A DNA stretch of 8,505 nt from an uncultured Selenomonadales bacterium (GCA_937915725.1 CALGGV010000118.1:1-8505), one strand, 5' to 3'. Shown: positions 1 to 6,634, counted from the first letter of the stretch. Numbers and translations: made by a program. The notes: generated by a model not told the origin, from the letters alone.

Positions 1-2168
1 CCCAAATTACTTGTCATAATGATAACGGTATTTTTGAAGTTGACAACGCGCCCTTTGCCGTCAGTCAACCTGCCGTCGTCAAGAATCTGCAAAAGTACGT
101 TGAAAACGTCGTGATGAGCCTTTTCAATTTCGTCAAGCAAAATTACGCTGTAAGGGCGGCGTCTTACTGCCTCTGTAAGTTGCCCGCCTTCTTCGTAACC
201 GACGTAACCGGGAGGCGCGCCGATTAATCTTGCAACAGTATGCTTTTCCATAAATTCTGACATGTCAACGCGAATCATACTGCGTTCATCGTCGAATAAA
301 GCCTCTGCCAAAGTTTTTGCAAGTTCAGTTTTGCCGACGCCTGTTGGTCCCAAAAAGATAAATGAACCTATTGGGCGGTTGGGGTCTTTGATACCTGCGC
401 GCGCGCGTAAAATTGCCTCGCTTACAACTTTTACCGCCTCATCTTGTCCGACAACGCGCTGATGTAAAGTGTCTTCAAGGTGTAAAAGTTTTTCACGTTC
501 GCCCGTCATCATTTTTGTAATTGGAATACCCGTCCAGCGACTTACAACTTTTGCAATATCTTCTTCGCCAACTTCTTCCTTCAAAAGGCGTTCGCCCTTG
601 TTATGCTCGGCAATTTCTTTTTCAACATTTTGCAAAGTTTTCATAAGTTCGGGAAGTTTGCCGTATTTCAATTCAGAAAGTTTTTGTAAATCATAGGCGC
701 GTTCAGCCGCCGCCATTTCTGTATTAACGTCGTCAATTTCCTTTTTAATGGCACGTACACGCAAAATTGATTGTTTTTCAGCCTCCCATTTGTCGCGCAG
801 GACTTTTTCTTGAGCTTGCAAAGTTTCAATTTCTGCCTCGATAGATTTTAATTTTTCTTTTGAGGCGGCGTCATTTTCTTTTTTGAGGGCTTGCACTTCA
901 ATTTCAAACTGCATAATTTTTCGGCGTGTTTCGTCGATAGGCGCGGGCAATGATTCAATTTCGGTACGGAGTTTCGCCGCCGCCTCGTCAACTAAATCTA
1001 TTGCTTTATCCGGTAAAAATCTATCCGAAATATATCTGTCAGAAAGTGTAGCCGCCGCTACAAGTGCCGCGTCCCTGATTCTAACGCCGTGATGAACTTC
1101 ATAGCGTTCTTTCAAGCCGCGCAGAATTGTAATTGTATCCTCAACCGTCGGCTCGCCTACCATTACCGGCTGAAAACGTCTTTCAAGCGCAGTATCTTTT
1201 TCAATATATTTTCTGTACTCGTTTAAAGTTGTTGCACCTATACAGCGCAATTCGCCGCGCGCCATCATTGGCTTTAACAAGTTGCCCGCGTCCATTGCAC
1301 CTTCAGCCTTGCCCGCGCCTACAACTGTATGAACTTCATCAATAAACAGTAAAATTTGCCCGTCAGATTTAACAATTTCACCAAGCACGCTTTTTAAACG
1401 TTCCTCAAATTCGCCACGGAATTTTGCGCCGGCAATTAACGCGCCCATATCAAGTGCGTACAAAGTTTTATTTTTCAAAGACTCGGGAACATCGCCCGCT
1501 ACAATTCGCCGAGCAAGTCCTTCAACAATCGCAGTTTTACCGACGCCCGGTTCTCCAATAAGCACAGGATTATTTTTTGTACGGCGGCTTAAAATTTCAA
1601 TCGTGCGCCTAATTTCTTCATCACGCCCAATAACAGGATCCAGTTTGCCTGCGCGCGCGGCTTGAGTTAAATCCCTGCCGAATTTATCCAAAACTTGATA
1701 AACTTCTTCGGGATTTTCCGAATTTACATTTTGGCGGCGATTTTTCTTCACAGAATCTCGAATTTTATCTGACGTCAATTTAAATTCTTTTGCAATAGCT
1801 TGAACTTCCGCGCTGCCGTCTGAAACCAACGCCAAAAGTAAATGCTCCGTGCTAATGTAAGAATCCTGCATAGATTTTGCATACTCATTCGCCTTGCCGA
1901 TTACCCGCGCCAAATCGACGCCCATTGATAATCGTTCTTGCCCTTTGACTGAAGGTATTTTATTCAATTCCGCCTCCAGTTTGACTTTCAACATTGGTAA
2001 GTCTGTTTGACATTCAGTGAAGATTGTTAGTAATAAACCTTCAGGCTCTTTCGCCAACGCCAACATTAAATGTAAACTCGAAAATTCCTGCTGATATTTC
2101 ATCGCTGCGATCTGTTGCGCCGCTTGAATCGCTTGAGTAGCCTTCGCTGTAAATTTTTCTCCTGCCAT
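1..2168 (-). CDS. clpB: ATP-dependent chaperone ClpB, 3' end cut by window edge
   Basis: Hsp100 disaggregase: a cytoplasmic AAA+ hexamer that, with DnaK/DnaJ/GrpE in known systems, threads aggregated proteins through its pore. 722 codons are visible of a family length near 860, so only the end of the second ATPase domain and the C-terminus are missing. Domain order: N-terminal Clp domain (about 1-145); NBD1 with Walker A GEPGVGKT (205-212) and Walker B ILLFIDE (272-278); a charged coiled middle domain (about 405-530), which marks ClpB rather than ClpA or ClpX; NBD2 with Walker A GPTGVGKT (607-614) and Walker B VILLDE (675-680). The pore loop region GAKFRGEFEERL (247-258) is present. I chose the ATG at 2168 because the protein begins MAGEKFTAKA as expected and a GGAG lies at 2179-2182, 10 bases upstream. 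No frameshift or missing key residue is visible. It lies 85 bases downstream of the broken GIY-YIG gene on the same strand but has its own leader, so it is probably transcribed separately. Confidence 0.97.
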   Translation of the reverse strand, partial: MAGEKFTAKATQAIQAAQQIAAMKYQQEFSSLHLMLALAKEPEGLLLTIFTECQTDLPMLKVKLEAELNKIPSVKGQERLSMGVDLARVIGKANEYAKSMQDSYISTEHLLLALVSDGSAEVQAIAKEFKLTSDKIRDSVKKNRRQNVNSENPEEVYQVLDKFGRDLTQAARAGKLDPVIGRDEEIRRTIEILSRRTKNNPVLIGEPGVGKTAIVEGLARRIVAGDVPESLKNKTLYALDMGALIAGAKFRGEFEERLKSVLGEIVKSDGQILLFIDEVHTVVGAGKAEGAMDAGNLLKPMMARGELRCIGATTLNEYRKYIEKDTALERRFQPVMVGEPTVEDTITILRGLKERYEVHHGVRIRDAALVAAATLSDRYISDRFLPDKAIDLVDEAAAKLRTEIESLPAPIDETRRKIMQFEIEVQALKKENDAASKEKLKSIEAEIETLQAQEKVLRDKWEAEKQSILRVRAIKKEIDDVNTEMAAAERAYDLQKLSELKYGKLPELMKTLQNVEKEIAEHNKGERLLKEEVGEEDIAKVVSRWTGIPITKMMTGEREKLLHLEDTLHQRVVGQDEAVKVVSEAILRARAGIKDPNRPIGSFIFLGPTGVGKTELAKTLAEALFDDERSMIRVDMSEFMEKHTVARLIGAPPGYVGYEEGGQLTEAVRRRPYSVILLDEIEKAHHDVFNVLLQILDDGRLTDGKGRVVNFKNTVIIMTSNL

Positions 2169-2189
2169 AATATATCAACTCCAGTTTTT

Positions 2190-2223
2190 AATTGGTTCTA
2201 TCTTTTTGACCAATTCAATTATA
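2190..2223 (-). promoter_or_regulatory. clpB leader: -10-like TATAAT and inverted repeat
   Basis: On the minus strand a consensus-like TATAAT (2218-2223) is followed by a 7-bp perfect inverted repeat AATTGGT-N12-ACCAATT (2190-2196 and 2209-2215) that would cover the transcription start. No convincing -35 lies at the right distance. The repeat contains GGTCAAA, one half of a CtsR heat-shock operator, but the second half is not there. No CIRCE element (HrcA site) is visible. It may be an operator or a leader hairpin. Confidence 0.3.
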
Positions 2224-2253
2224 TCACTGCAGTCAAGAGGCAATTTGAAATTA

Positions 2254-2627
2254 TTAAAAAATTTTAACAGGCGGATAATAATCTTTATCGGATTCTAATT
2301 TCACAGGTTGATAAATTAATTCTGCTATTTTATTAACCGGGCGTTCTGTAGAAATCTCGCCGCCCTTAGTCAAATTGTAACCATTCGGATATTTGCAATT
2401 AATTTTTTCAATCCACATTCTTTCAGATTTAATCAACTGTTCGCGGCTGTCGCATTCTTCAAGTACCGCGTATACAAAATTTTCTAAACCGTATTTACGA
2501 ATAGCGTTGCCGAGTAAATTTTTGGTAGATTTATGTTGTAAAACACGAATTTTGACCGGAAGATAGTTTGCCCAACGTAAATTTTGTGATTTACGAGGCA
2601 TTCTACTCCGTAAACTACACCATACAT
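2254..2627 (-). pseudogene. Small GIY-YIG nuclease-domain protein, frameshifted
   Basis: Two overlapping frames together make one GIY-YIG protein of about 124 residues. From ATG 2627 the first frame reads MYGVVYGVECLVNHKIYVGQT, containing the GIY-like GVVY (residues 3-6) and the YVG motif (17-19), then runs to a stop at 2484-2486. The second frame continues the domain as KIRVLQHKSTKNLLGNAIRKYG, then a conserved SERMWIEK (the Glu expected at the metal site) and NGYNLTKGG, ending at 2254. The frames differ by -1, so one base seems to be missing around 2545-2565. An ATG at 2601 would open the second frame but yields a domain lacking the GIY-YIG motif, so it is not a credible start. Such stand-alone proteins are common in Firmicutes genomes; some relatives are mobile or phage-linked, but the role here is unknown. 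The start codon directly follows a terminator T-run, and the only ribosome binding site (AAAGG near 2641-2645) lies in that terminator's stem. A sequencing or assembly error is the main alternative to true decay. Confidence 0.75.
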
Positions 2628-2664
2628 AAAAAAATCACGCCTTTCATTGACAAACAGGGCGTGA
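2628..2664 (-). terminator. Rho-independent terminator abutting the GIY-YIG start codon
   Basis: Read on the minus strand, TCACGCC (2658-2664) pairs with GGCGTGA (2635-2641), extended by a G-U and an A-U pair, with a loop of about 12-16 bases, and is followed directly by seven T (2628-2634). This is a classic intrinsic terminator shape. It would end any minus-strand transcript arriving from the right. The T-run touches the ATG at 2627, so it either shields the GIY-YIG gene from read-through or acts as an attenuator in its leader. Confidence 0.72.
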
Positions 2665-2676
2665 GCGCGGTATAAT
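2647..2676 (+). promoter_or_regulatory. Consensus sigma-A promoter, plus strand
   Basis: TTGACA (2647-2652), an 18-base spacer, and TATAAT (2671-2676) form a full-consensus housekeeping promoter. A transcript would start near 2683 and immediately contain the 12-bp inverted repeat at 2688-2750. No open reading frame follows it on the plus strand before the convergent phospho-beta-glucosidase gene. If active it should make a non-coding or antisense RNA. A chance match is possible in AT-rich intergenic DNA, but both hexamers are perfect. Confidence 0.5.
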
Positions 2677-2687
2677 AAAAAATACCA

Positions 2688-2750
2688 AAAGGCTCTGCGC
2701 CGTGTTGCATTTGTATTTTAGCGTACTAATGATACACCCGCAGAGCCTTT
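2688..2750. repeat. Perfect 12-bp inverted repeat with 39-base loop
   Basis: AAAGGCTCTGCG (2688-2699) is exactly repeated in reverse complement as CGCAGAGCCTTT (2739-2750). A further GTGT/ACAC pairing can form inside, and the minus-strand loop holds a TTAG-TACG-CTAA mini-hairpin. On the minus strand the right-hand end of the stem is followed by TTGGTATTTTTT, so it could act as a weak second terminator; on the plus strand it would be the 5' hairpin of a transcript from the promoter at 2647. The paired arms could also be the ends of a very small element. Function unknown. Confidence 0.8.
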
Positions 2751-2758
2751 CACGTCAA
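2729..2758 (-). promoter_or_regulatory. Possible sigma-A promoter, minus strand
   Basis: On the minus strand TTGACG (2753-2758), an 18-base spacer and TATCAT (2729-2734) each match the consensus at 5 of 6 positions. A transcript starting near 2722 would run about 95 bases to the terminator T-run at 2628-2634, or read on into the GIY-YIG gene. It faces the plus-strand promoter at 2647-2676, so the two starts would overlap by about 40 bases. Confidence 0.35.
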
Positions 2759-2910
2759 GAAAAAAATTTAATTTTGATTGTGAGAGTGTGCAAAATTTTA
2801 AGCGGTACAAAATCGAATATATGAATTTAAAATTGCGTCTTTGGCATTGACTTTTACAAATAAATTTTTGTAGAAAATATTCGACAAAGGCGCGTTTTTT
2901 GTTGAGCACT
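2751..2910. other. AT-rich intergenic stretch without a gene
   Basis: This forms most of the non-coding gap between the hairpin elements and the phospho-beta-glucosidase terminator. I see only a short AT-rich inverted repeat, TACAAA-N6-TTTGTA (2855-2872). A minus-strand open frame of 67 codons crosses the stretch, but it starts inside the terminator stem at 2911-2941, has no ribosome binding site and has a Phe/Lys/Arg-rich composition typical of translated non-coding AT-rich DNA. Confidence 0.6.
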
Positions 2911-2941
2911 AAAAAAGGCAATAGAAAAATTCTACTGCCTT
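2911..2941 (-). terminator. Terminator of the phospho-beta-glucosidase gene, repeat-family copy
   Basis: On the minus strand AAGGCAGTAGAA (2930-2941) pairs with TTCTATTGCCTT (2915-2926) through one G-U wobble, with a very short loop, and is followed by further T residues (2911-2914). It starts 29 bases after the stop codon of the GH1 gene, the expected place for its terminator. The stem sequence AGGCAATAG/CTACTGCCT recurs in the larger palindrome at 8059-8141. Confidence 0.78.
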
Positions 2942-2969
2942 AAAATTGTTTTTGGACACTGTATGATTT

Positions 2970-4436
2970 TTAAATTTCTTCGCCGTTTGATTCAATAACT
3001 TTTTTGTACCAGAAGAAAGAATCTTTTCTGCTACGTGCAAAATTACCGCTGCCGTCGTCGTGCTTGTCAACATAAATAAAGCCGTAACGTTTGGCGTATT
3101 GCCCGGTACCTGCCGAAACTAAATCTATTGGACCCCACGTAGTATAGCCGATAAGTGGTACGCCGTCTTTTACAGCCTCATGCATTGCGCGGATATGTTC
3201 CCTGAAGTAGGAAATTCTGTAGTCGTCGTGAATGGAACCGTCAGCCTCAACTTTATCAAACGCGCCAAAACCATTTTCAACAACCATAATTGGAGTATTG
3301 GGATAACGTGACGCCAATTTATTCAAAGTCCAACGCAAGCCGTCCGGATCAATTTGCCAGCCCCAATCGCTCGCTTTAAGGTAAGGATTTTTTGCGCCTC
3401 CCATCATATTGCCTTTGACTTGATCTGCGCCTTCCTGTACCGTTACGCAATTTGACATGTAATAGCTGAACGTGTAAAAGTCAACAACGCCTTCGCGCAG
3501 AATTTTTTTATCTTCTTCGTTGTCCATGAAGAAAGTATCAACACCTAAATCTTGATAGAATTTTCTTGCAAAGTAAGGATATTCGCCGCGTATTTGAACA
3601 TCGCCGCAAAGATCGTTACAGATTGAATCACGGCGTTGATCCTCAAGTAAATCTTTAGGATTAGGCGTCAAAGGATACCAAGTTACATGACAAATCATAT
3701 TGCCAATCATAAAGTTAGGATTAATTTTGTGTCCTTCAATAACCGCCTTTGCAGACGCTACAAATTGATTGTGCAACGCCTCAATTCTTTCTTGTGGAAC
3801 GTCAGTAAGTTCAGGGAATTTACAGGGCGCGGTACGCTGTAAATCAACATCTTGCATAACACCGACGCTGTACAAACTGCCCATTTTGGGCTCCATCAAA
3901 GTTATATTAATTTCATTGAAAGTCAGCCAATATTTAACTTTATCTTTGAAACGTTCAAAACAAGTTACGGCGTACTTTACGAATAAATCAATAGTTTTGC
4001 GGTTGTAGTAGCCTTTGTATTTTTTGACGAGTTCAAAGGGCATTTCGTAGTGATTCAACGTGATTAACGGTTCAATTCCGTACTTTTTGCATTCGTCAAT
4101 AACGTTTTCATAAAATTTCAAGCCCTCTTCATTCGGCGTGGCGTCGTCGCCGTTGGGGAAAATACGCGCCCAGTTGATTGAAAATCTGAAACACTTAAAG
4201 CCCATTTCTGCGAACAGCGCAATATCTTCCTTGTAGTGATGATAAAAATCAATCGCCGTATGTGAAGGATAGAAAACGCCGTCTTCAATCTTTGGACAGA
4301 AAGTGCGCGGAGTATTCACATCGCCGCCAAGCAACATATCCGGAATTGAAAGACCTTTGCCGCCCTCAAGGTAGCCGCCTTCACATTGATTAGCGGCAAC
4401 CGCGCCGCCCCAAAGAAAACCTTTTGGAAATGCCAT
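2970..4436 (-). CDS. bglA: 6-phospho-beta-glucosidase, glycoside hydrolase family 1
   Basis: Cytoplasmic retaining glycosidase that splits 6-phospho-beta-glucosides (phosphorylated cellobiose, arbutin or salicin types), made by PTS import, into glucose 6-phosphate and the aglycone or sugar. The product is 488 residues, normal for the family. Acid/base Glu175 lies in LTFNE; nucleophile Glu387 in VVENG. The C-terminal region LVSAGTGQYAKRYGFIYVD (439-457), with Ser441, Lys449 and Tyr451, matches the phosphate-binding S...K-x-Y signature, so the 6-phospho substrate is well supported. The tail SRKDSFFWYKKVI is also typical and closest, from memory, to the AscB/BglA branch. I placed the start at ATG 4436 (MAFPKGFLWGGA) because GGAGG lies 9 bases upstream (4446-4450); a longer frame back to 4568 adds 44 residues that match nothing in GH1. 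No PTS permease, antiterminator or regulator gene adjoins it, so its sugar transporter must be elsewhere. A terminator follows at 2911-2941. Confidence 0.95.
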   Translation of the reverse strand: MAFPKGFLWGGAVAANQCEGGYLEGGKGLSIPDMLLGGDVNTPRTFCPKIEDGVFYPSHTAIDFYHHYKEDIALFAEMGFKCFRFSINWARIFPNGDDATPNEEGLKFYENVIDECKKYGIEPLITLNHYEMPFELVKKYKGYYNRKTIDLFVKYAVTCFERFKDKVKYWLTFNEINITLMEPKMGSLYSVGVMQDVDLQRTAPCKFPELTDVPQERIEALHNQFVASAKAVIEGHKINPNFMIGNMICHVTWYPLTPNPKDLLEDQRRDSICNDLCGDVQIRGEYPYFARKFYQDLGVDTFFMDNEEDKKILREGVVDFYTFSYYMSNCVTVQEGADQVKGNMMGGAKNPYLKASDWGWQIDPDGLRWTLNKLASRYPNTPIMVVENGFGAFDKVEADGSIHDDYRISYFREHIRAMHEAVKDGVPLIGYTTWGPIDLVSAGTGQYAKRYGFIYVDKHDDGSGNFARSRKDSFFWYKKVIESNGEEI

Positions 4437-4471
4437 AAAAATAAACCTCCATTCAAAAAATTTTCGTAACA

Positions 4472-4501
4472 ATTTTAATTCAAATGAAGGTTGCATTTCA
4501 A
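4472..4501 (-). promoter_or_regulatory. Possible promoter of the phospho-beta-glucosidase gene
   Basis: On the minus strand TTGAAA (4496-4501), an 18-base spacer and TAAAAT (4472-4477) lie just upstream of the GGAGG and ATG, giving a short leader of about 30 bases. The match is moderate and the region is AT-rich. No RAT-type antiterminator sequence like those of BglG-controlled operons and no clear cre site were found in the leader. Confidence 0.35.
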
Positions 4502-4561
4502 GTGGCAAGATAAAATTTTTTAGAATTGTAGCGAATATCTTGCTAAAATTTATTGACAAAC

Positions 4562-4609
4562 TCCCCACAAATAAAGCAAATGTTCTTATTCATCACATTT
4601 GCAGGGGGA
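4562..4609. repeat. Two-part inverted repeat upstream of the GH1 gene
   Basis: An outer stem TCCCC (4562-4566) with GGGGA (4605-4609) encloses an inner perfect 8-bp stem GCAAATGT (4576-4583) with ACATTTGC (4595-4602), separated by an asymmetric AT-rich internal loop. On the minus strand it lies upstream of the candidate GH1 promoter, so it could be an operator for a sugar-responsive regulator or part of a structured RNA. Confidence 0.55.
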
Positions 4610-4639
4610 TTCTGCTATCAACAACACTTGCCTATAAGA

Positions 4640-4666
4640 GCAAAGCTCATTAATCAATGGCTTTGC
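4640..4666. repeat. 11-bp hairpin with one bulged base
   Basis: GCAAAGC (4640-4646) plus CATT (4648-4651) pair with AATG (4656-4659) plus GCTTTGC (4660-4666), leaving a four-base loop and a single bulged T at 4647. This is a strong hairpin on either strand. On the minus strand it lies about 100 bases after the diguanylate cyclase stop and is followed by TCTTAT, too poor in T for a confident terminator call. Confidence 0.6.
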
Positions 4667-4766
4667 AAGGTCTTACGGTGAAGGTCGTTGCCCCAACCAA
4701 ACATAAATCAAAACTGAAAGCAAGTTTTTTTTGCGCCGTTTCATTCTCATAGCTTGCACGGCGCGA

Positions 4767-6602
4767 TTATCGGTAAAATGTGTTGAAATTGCCCCGAACT
4801 TTTTTACTTTCGTAAGCCGCCAAATCTGCGCGCTTGTAAATTTCCTCGTAAGAAATATTTTCCTCAACTTTAAAAATTGTACTGCCTAAACTGATTGTAA
4901 TTTTCCTGTCGCCAAGTTCCGGAATGTCAATTTTATTAATTTCGTCGAAAAATTTTTCAACAAGAATTTCGCCTTCAGTTTTATTAGTAATTCCGACAGC
5001 ATAAGCCGCAAATTCATCGCCGCCAATTCTCAAAACTACGTCGCCTGCGCGAAAAGTTTTTTTCAAACAATCAGCAATGGCTCTAATAACTTTATCGCCC
5101 ACGTCGTGTCCAAAATTATCATTAATCGATTTAAATTTATCGGCGTCCATCATACAAAACATTCCGGCAACGTCATTTTCAATTAATTCTTTAATTTCTT
5201 TTTCGCCGCTGCCACGATTTTTTAAGCCCGTCATTAAATCTGTCTGTGAAAGGTAAATCAAATTATTTTCTCGATTTTTTTCTTCGTCAATCAATTCAAT
5301 AGCAAAAATTATTTGATTAATTTTGTGATTTTCATCAAATTCGGTTGCGATAAAGTAAGCCTTGCACCAGCCGTATTTTTTACTGCGGAATTCACAGCTG
5401 ATAACGTTTCTTTCTTTCAATCGCTCCGAAATTGTATTCAAGTCAACGAATTTTATCATTTTCTTTAAACCTTCCGGCGCAGTCATTTTCCTTACAATGT
5501 GAACCATTTTATAGGCGGCTTGAGTATCATCGGTAATGGTAAACAAATCGTAATTTTCATTACTGCTTATTTCATGAATAGAATCTTTTTTCAAGTCAAT
5601 CAAATGCATTGAAATATATAAATCAGCATAACTTGCAAGCCCGTGCTTTTTCGCCATTTCTTCAACTTGCGTATGATTTATTTGCAGAGCCACGCGCATA
5701 AAAATTAAAAAAAGCGTCGTGGCAAAAACAAAACTTCCTACCATGTAAAGAATTAAATTTGAATACGTACTCTGCGAATCATCAATATCGCGGCGTACTA
5801 CCAAATATAAGCCCAAATCCTGCATATATTTTGAAATAGTGTAAACGCCGTCACTTTCACTCAAAACAAATTGCACGGATTTATTTGGATTGACAACATT
5901 TTGAATGTGCGCAGTTTCAATATTTAAAAAATCTGTGTCAATTTGCACAACGCCTTTTTGATTGACAAGGCTAATTTTAACGTCGTAAGTTTCTTCGTCC
6001 GTTATCAAGAGATTTTGTATTACGGTTAAATATTCGCCAACTCCACAAACGCCCAATAAATTTCCTTCCGCGTCATTAATTCTTGCACTTACAAAAATTG
6101 TCCAGTTATTTTGATTTATTTCGTCAACATCAATATCATAATCATAAGCTAAATTTTTATCCAGAAATAATTTGTACCAAATATCGTGCTTATCGTTTTC
6201 AACGTCGATAATTTTATTAAAACCTTCCGGCGAATAATAAATTTTTGATTTTTCAGAGACGATAAAGCAAGTTGACAGATTGAAAGATTTTTTTAATGTA
6301 GACATATAATTTTGCATTCGGTAAATATTTTCTTCAAAGGAAAATTCGTCCTCAAGTTTCAGTTGTTCCACCAACGGAATATCTTTTGACATAACGCGGG
6401 CGATCATTACAATTTTTAAAAGTTCGGCGTTAATATCATCATAAATATCTGCGGCGATAAATTTCATTCTTTCTTCATCGTGACTTTTGACAACTCTGCT
6501 TAAAACAACAGATGAAACTGAAATTGCAAGTACAGCCGCAATCGTAGTAATTATCAAAATAGTTTTAGTAATATTTTTATTTCGAGTCAAAAAATTTTTC
6601 AT
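4767..6602 (-). CDS. Membrane-anchored diguanylate cyclase with extracellular sensor (dCACHE-like)
   Basis: 611 residues. A short positive N-terminus leads into TM1 (about 14-35), a large extracytoplasmic region (36-280) whose WTIFVSARINDAEGNLLGV segment is typical of dCACHE ligand sensors, TM2 (about 282-303), a cytoplasmic PAS-like linker (about 320-440), then a C-terminal GGDEF domain (about 450-611). The catalytic core looks intact: DLMTGLKNR (455-463), metal-binding Asp486 in MMDADKFKSINDNFGHD, and GGDEF itself (527-531). RAGD (518-521), five residues before GGDEF, is the canonical RxxD inhibitory site, so feedback inhibition by c-di-GMP is expected. There is no EAL or HD-GYP domain. The predicted role is making c-di-GMP from two GTP in response to an external small molecule; the ligand is unknown. 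The start at 6602 is supported by AGGTGAT (6612-6618), 9 bases upstream and fully complementary to the 16S 3' end. It is transcribed divergently from the kor operon. Confidence 0.94.
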   Translation of the reverse strand: MKNFLTRNKNITKTILIITTIAAVLAISVSSVVLSRVVKSHDEERMKFIAADIYDDINAELLKIVMIARVMSKDIPLVEQLKLEDEFSFEENIYRMQNYMSTLKKSFNLSTCFIVSEKSKIYYSPEGFNKIIDVENDKHDIWYKLFLDKNLAYDYDIDVDEINQNNWTIFVSARINDAEGNLLGVCGVGEYLTVIQNLLITDEETYDVKISLVNQKGVVQIDTDFLNIETAHIQNVVNPNKSVQFVLSESDGVYTISKYMQDLGLYLVVRRDIDDSQSTYSNLILYMVGSFVFATTLFLIFMRVALQINHTQVEEMAKKHGLASYADLYISMHLIDLKKDSIHEISSNENYDLFTITDDTQAAYKMVHIVRKMTAPEGLKKMIKFVDLNTISERLKERNVISCEFRSKKYGWCKAYFIATEFDENHKINQIIFAIELIDEEKNRENNLIYLSQTDLMTGLKNRGSGEKEIKELIENDVAGMFCMMDADKFKSINDNFGHDVGDKVIRAIADCLKKTFRAGDVVLRIGGDEFAAYAVGITNKTEGEILVEKFFDEINKIDIPELGDRKITISLGSTIFKVEENISYEEIYKRADLAAYESKKVRGNFNTFYR

Positions 6603-6634
6603 TAAATTTACATCACCTATTTTAGATTTTGATT

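Larger units (their letters stand above)
4437..4766. other. Non-coding, hairpin-rich region between DGC and GH1 genes
   Basis: These 330 bases carry no convincing gene. They contain the GH1 gene's ribosome binding site and candidate promoter, then a run of inverted repeats: a two-part stem at 4562-4609, a strong hairpin at 4640-4666, and GCGCCGT/ACGGCGC (4733-4739 and 4758-4764) just after the diguanylate cyclase stop. ACTTGC (4627-4632) can also pair with GCAAGT (4720-4725), which runs straight into T residues to 4732, as at the end of a plus-strand structured RNA. I could not match this to any RNA family I know, including c-di-GMP riboswitches, 6S, SRP RNA and tmRNA. Confidence 0.5.

Noticed and set aside
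262..1345. Four plus-strand open frames of 66-75 codons (262-462, 469-696, 883-1092, 1133-1345)
   Set aside because: All lie antisense inside clpB, resemble no family and have no ribosome binding sites; they are shadows of the clpB reading frame.
2200..2215. CtsR operator upstream of clpB
   Set aside because: Only one GGTCAAA heptad is present; the second direct copy at the required spacing does not match.
2540..2580. Programmed -1 frameshift in the GIY-YIG gene
   Set aside because: No slippery X-XXY-YYZ heptamer with a downstream stem is evident where the frames must switch.
2718..2921. Minus-strand 67-codon open frame
   Set aside because: It starts in the GH1 terminator stem, ends in the 12-bp inverted repeat, has no ribosome binding site and looks like translated AT-rich non-coding DNA.
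3769..4008. Plus-strand 79-codon open frame inside the GH1 gene
   Set aside because: Antisense shadow with no independent support.
4437..4568. 44-residue N-terminal extension of the GH1 protein
   Set aside because: The family starts at MAFPKGFLWG, which has a GGAGG 9 bases upstream; the extension would cover the proposed promoter and matches nothing.
4640..4690. c-di-GMP riboswitch, suggested by GCAAAGCC on the minus strand near a cyclase gene
   Set aside because: The string is fully used in a simple hairpin, and the other conserved parts of the c-di-GMP-I fold are absent.
4673..4867. Minus-strand 64-codon open frame overlapping the cyclase 3' end
   Set aside because: Out of frame with the GGDEF domain, no ribosome binding site, and it reads through the hairpin region.
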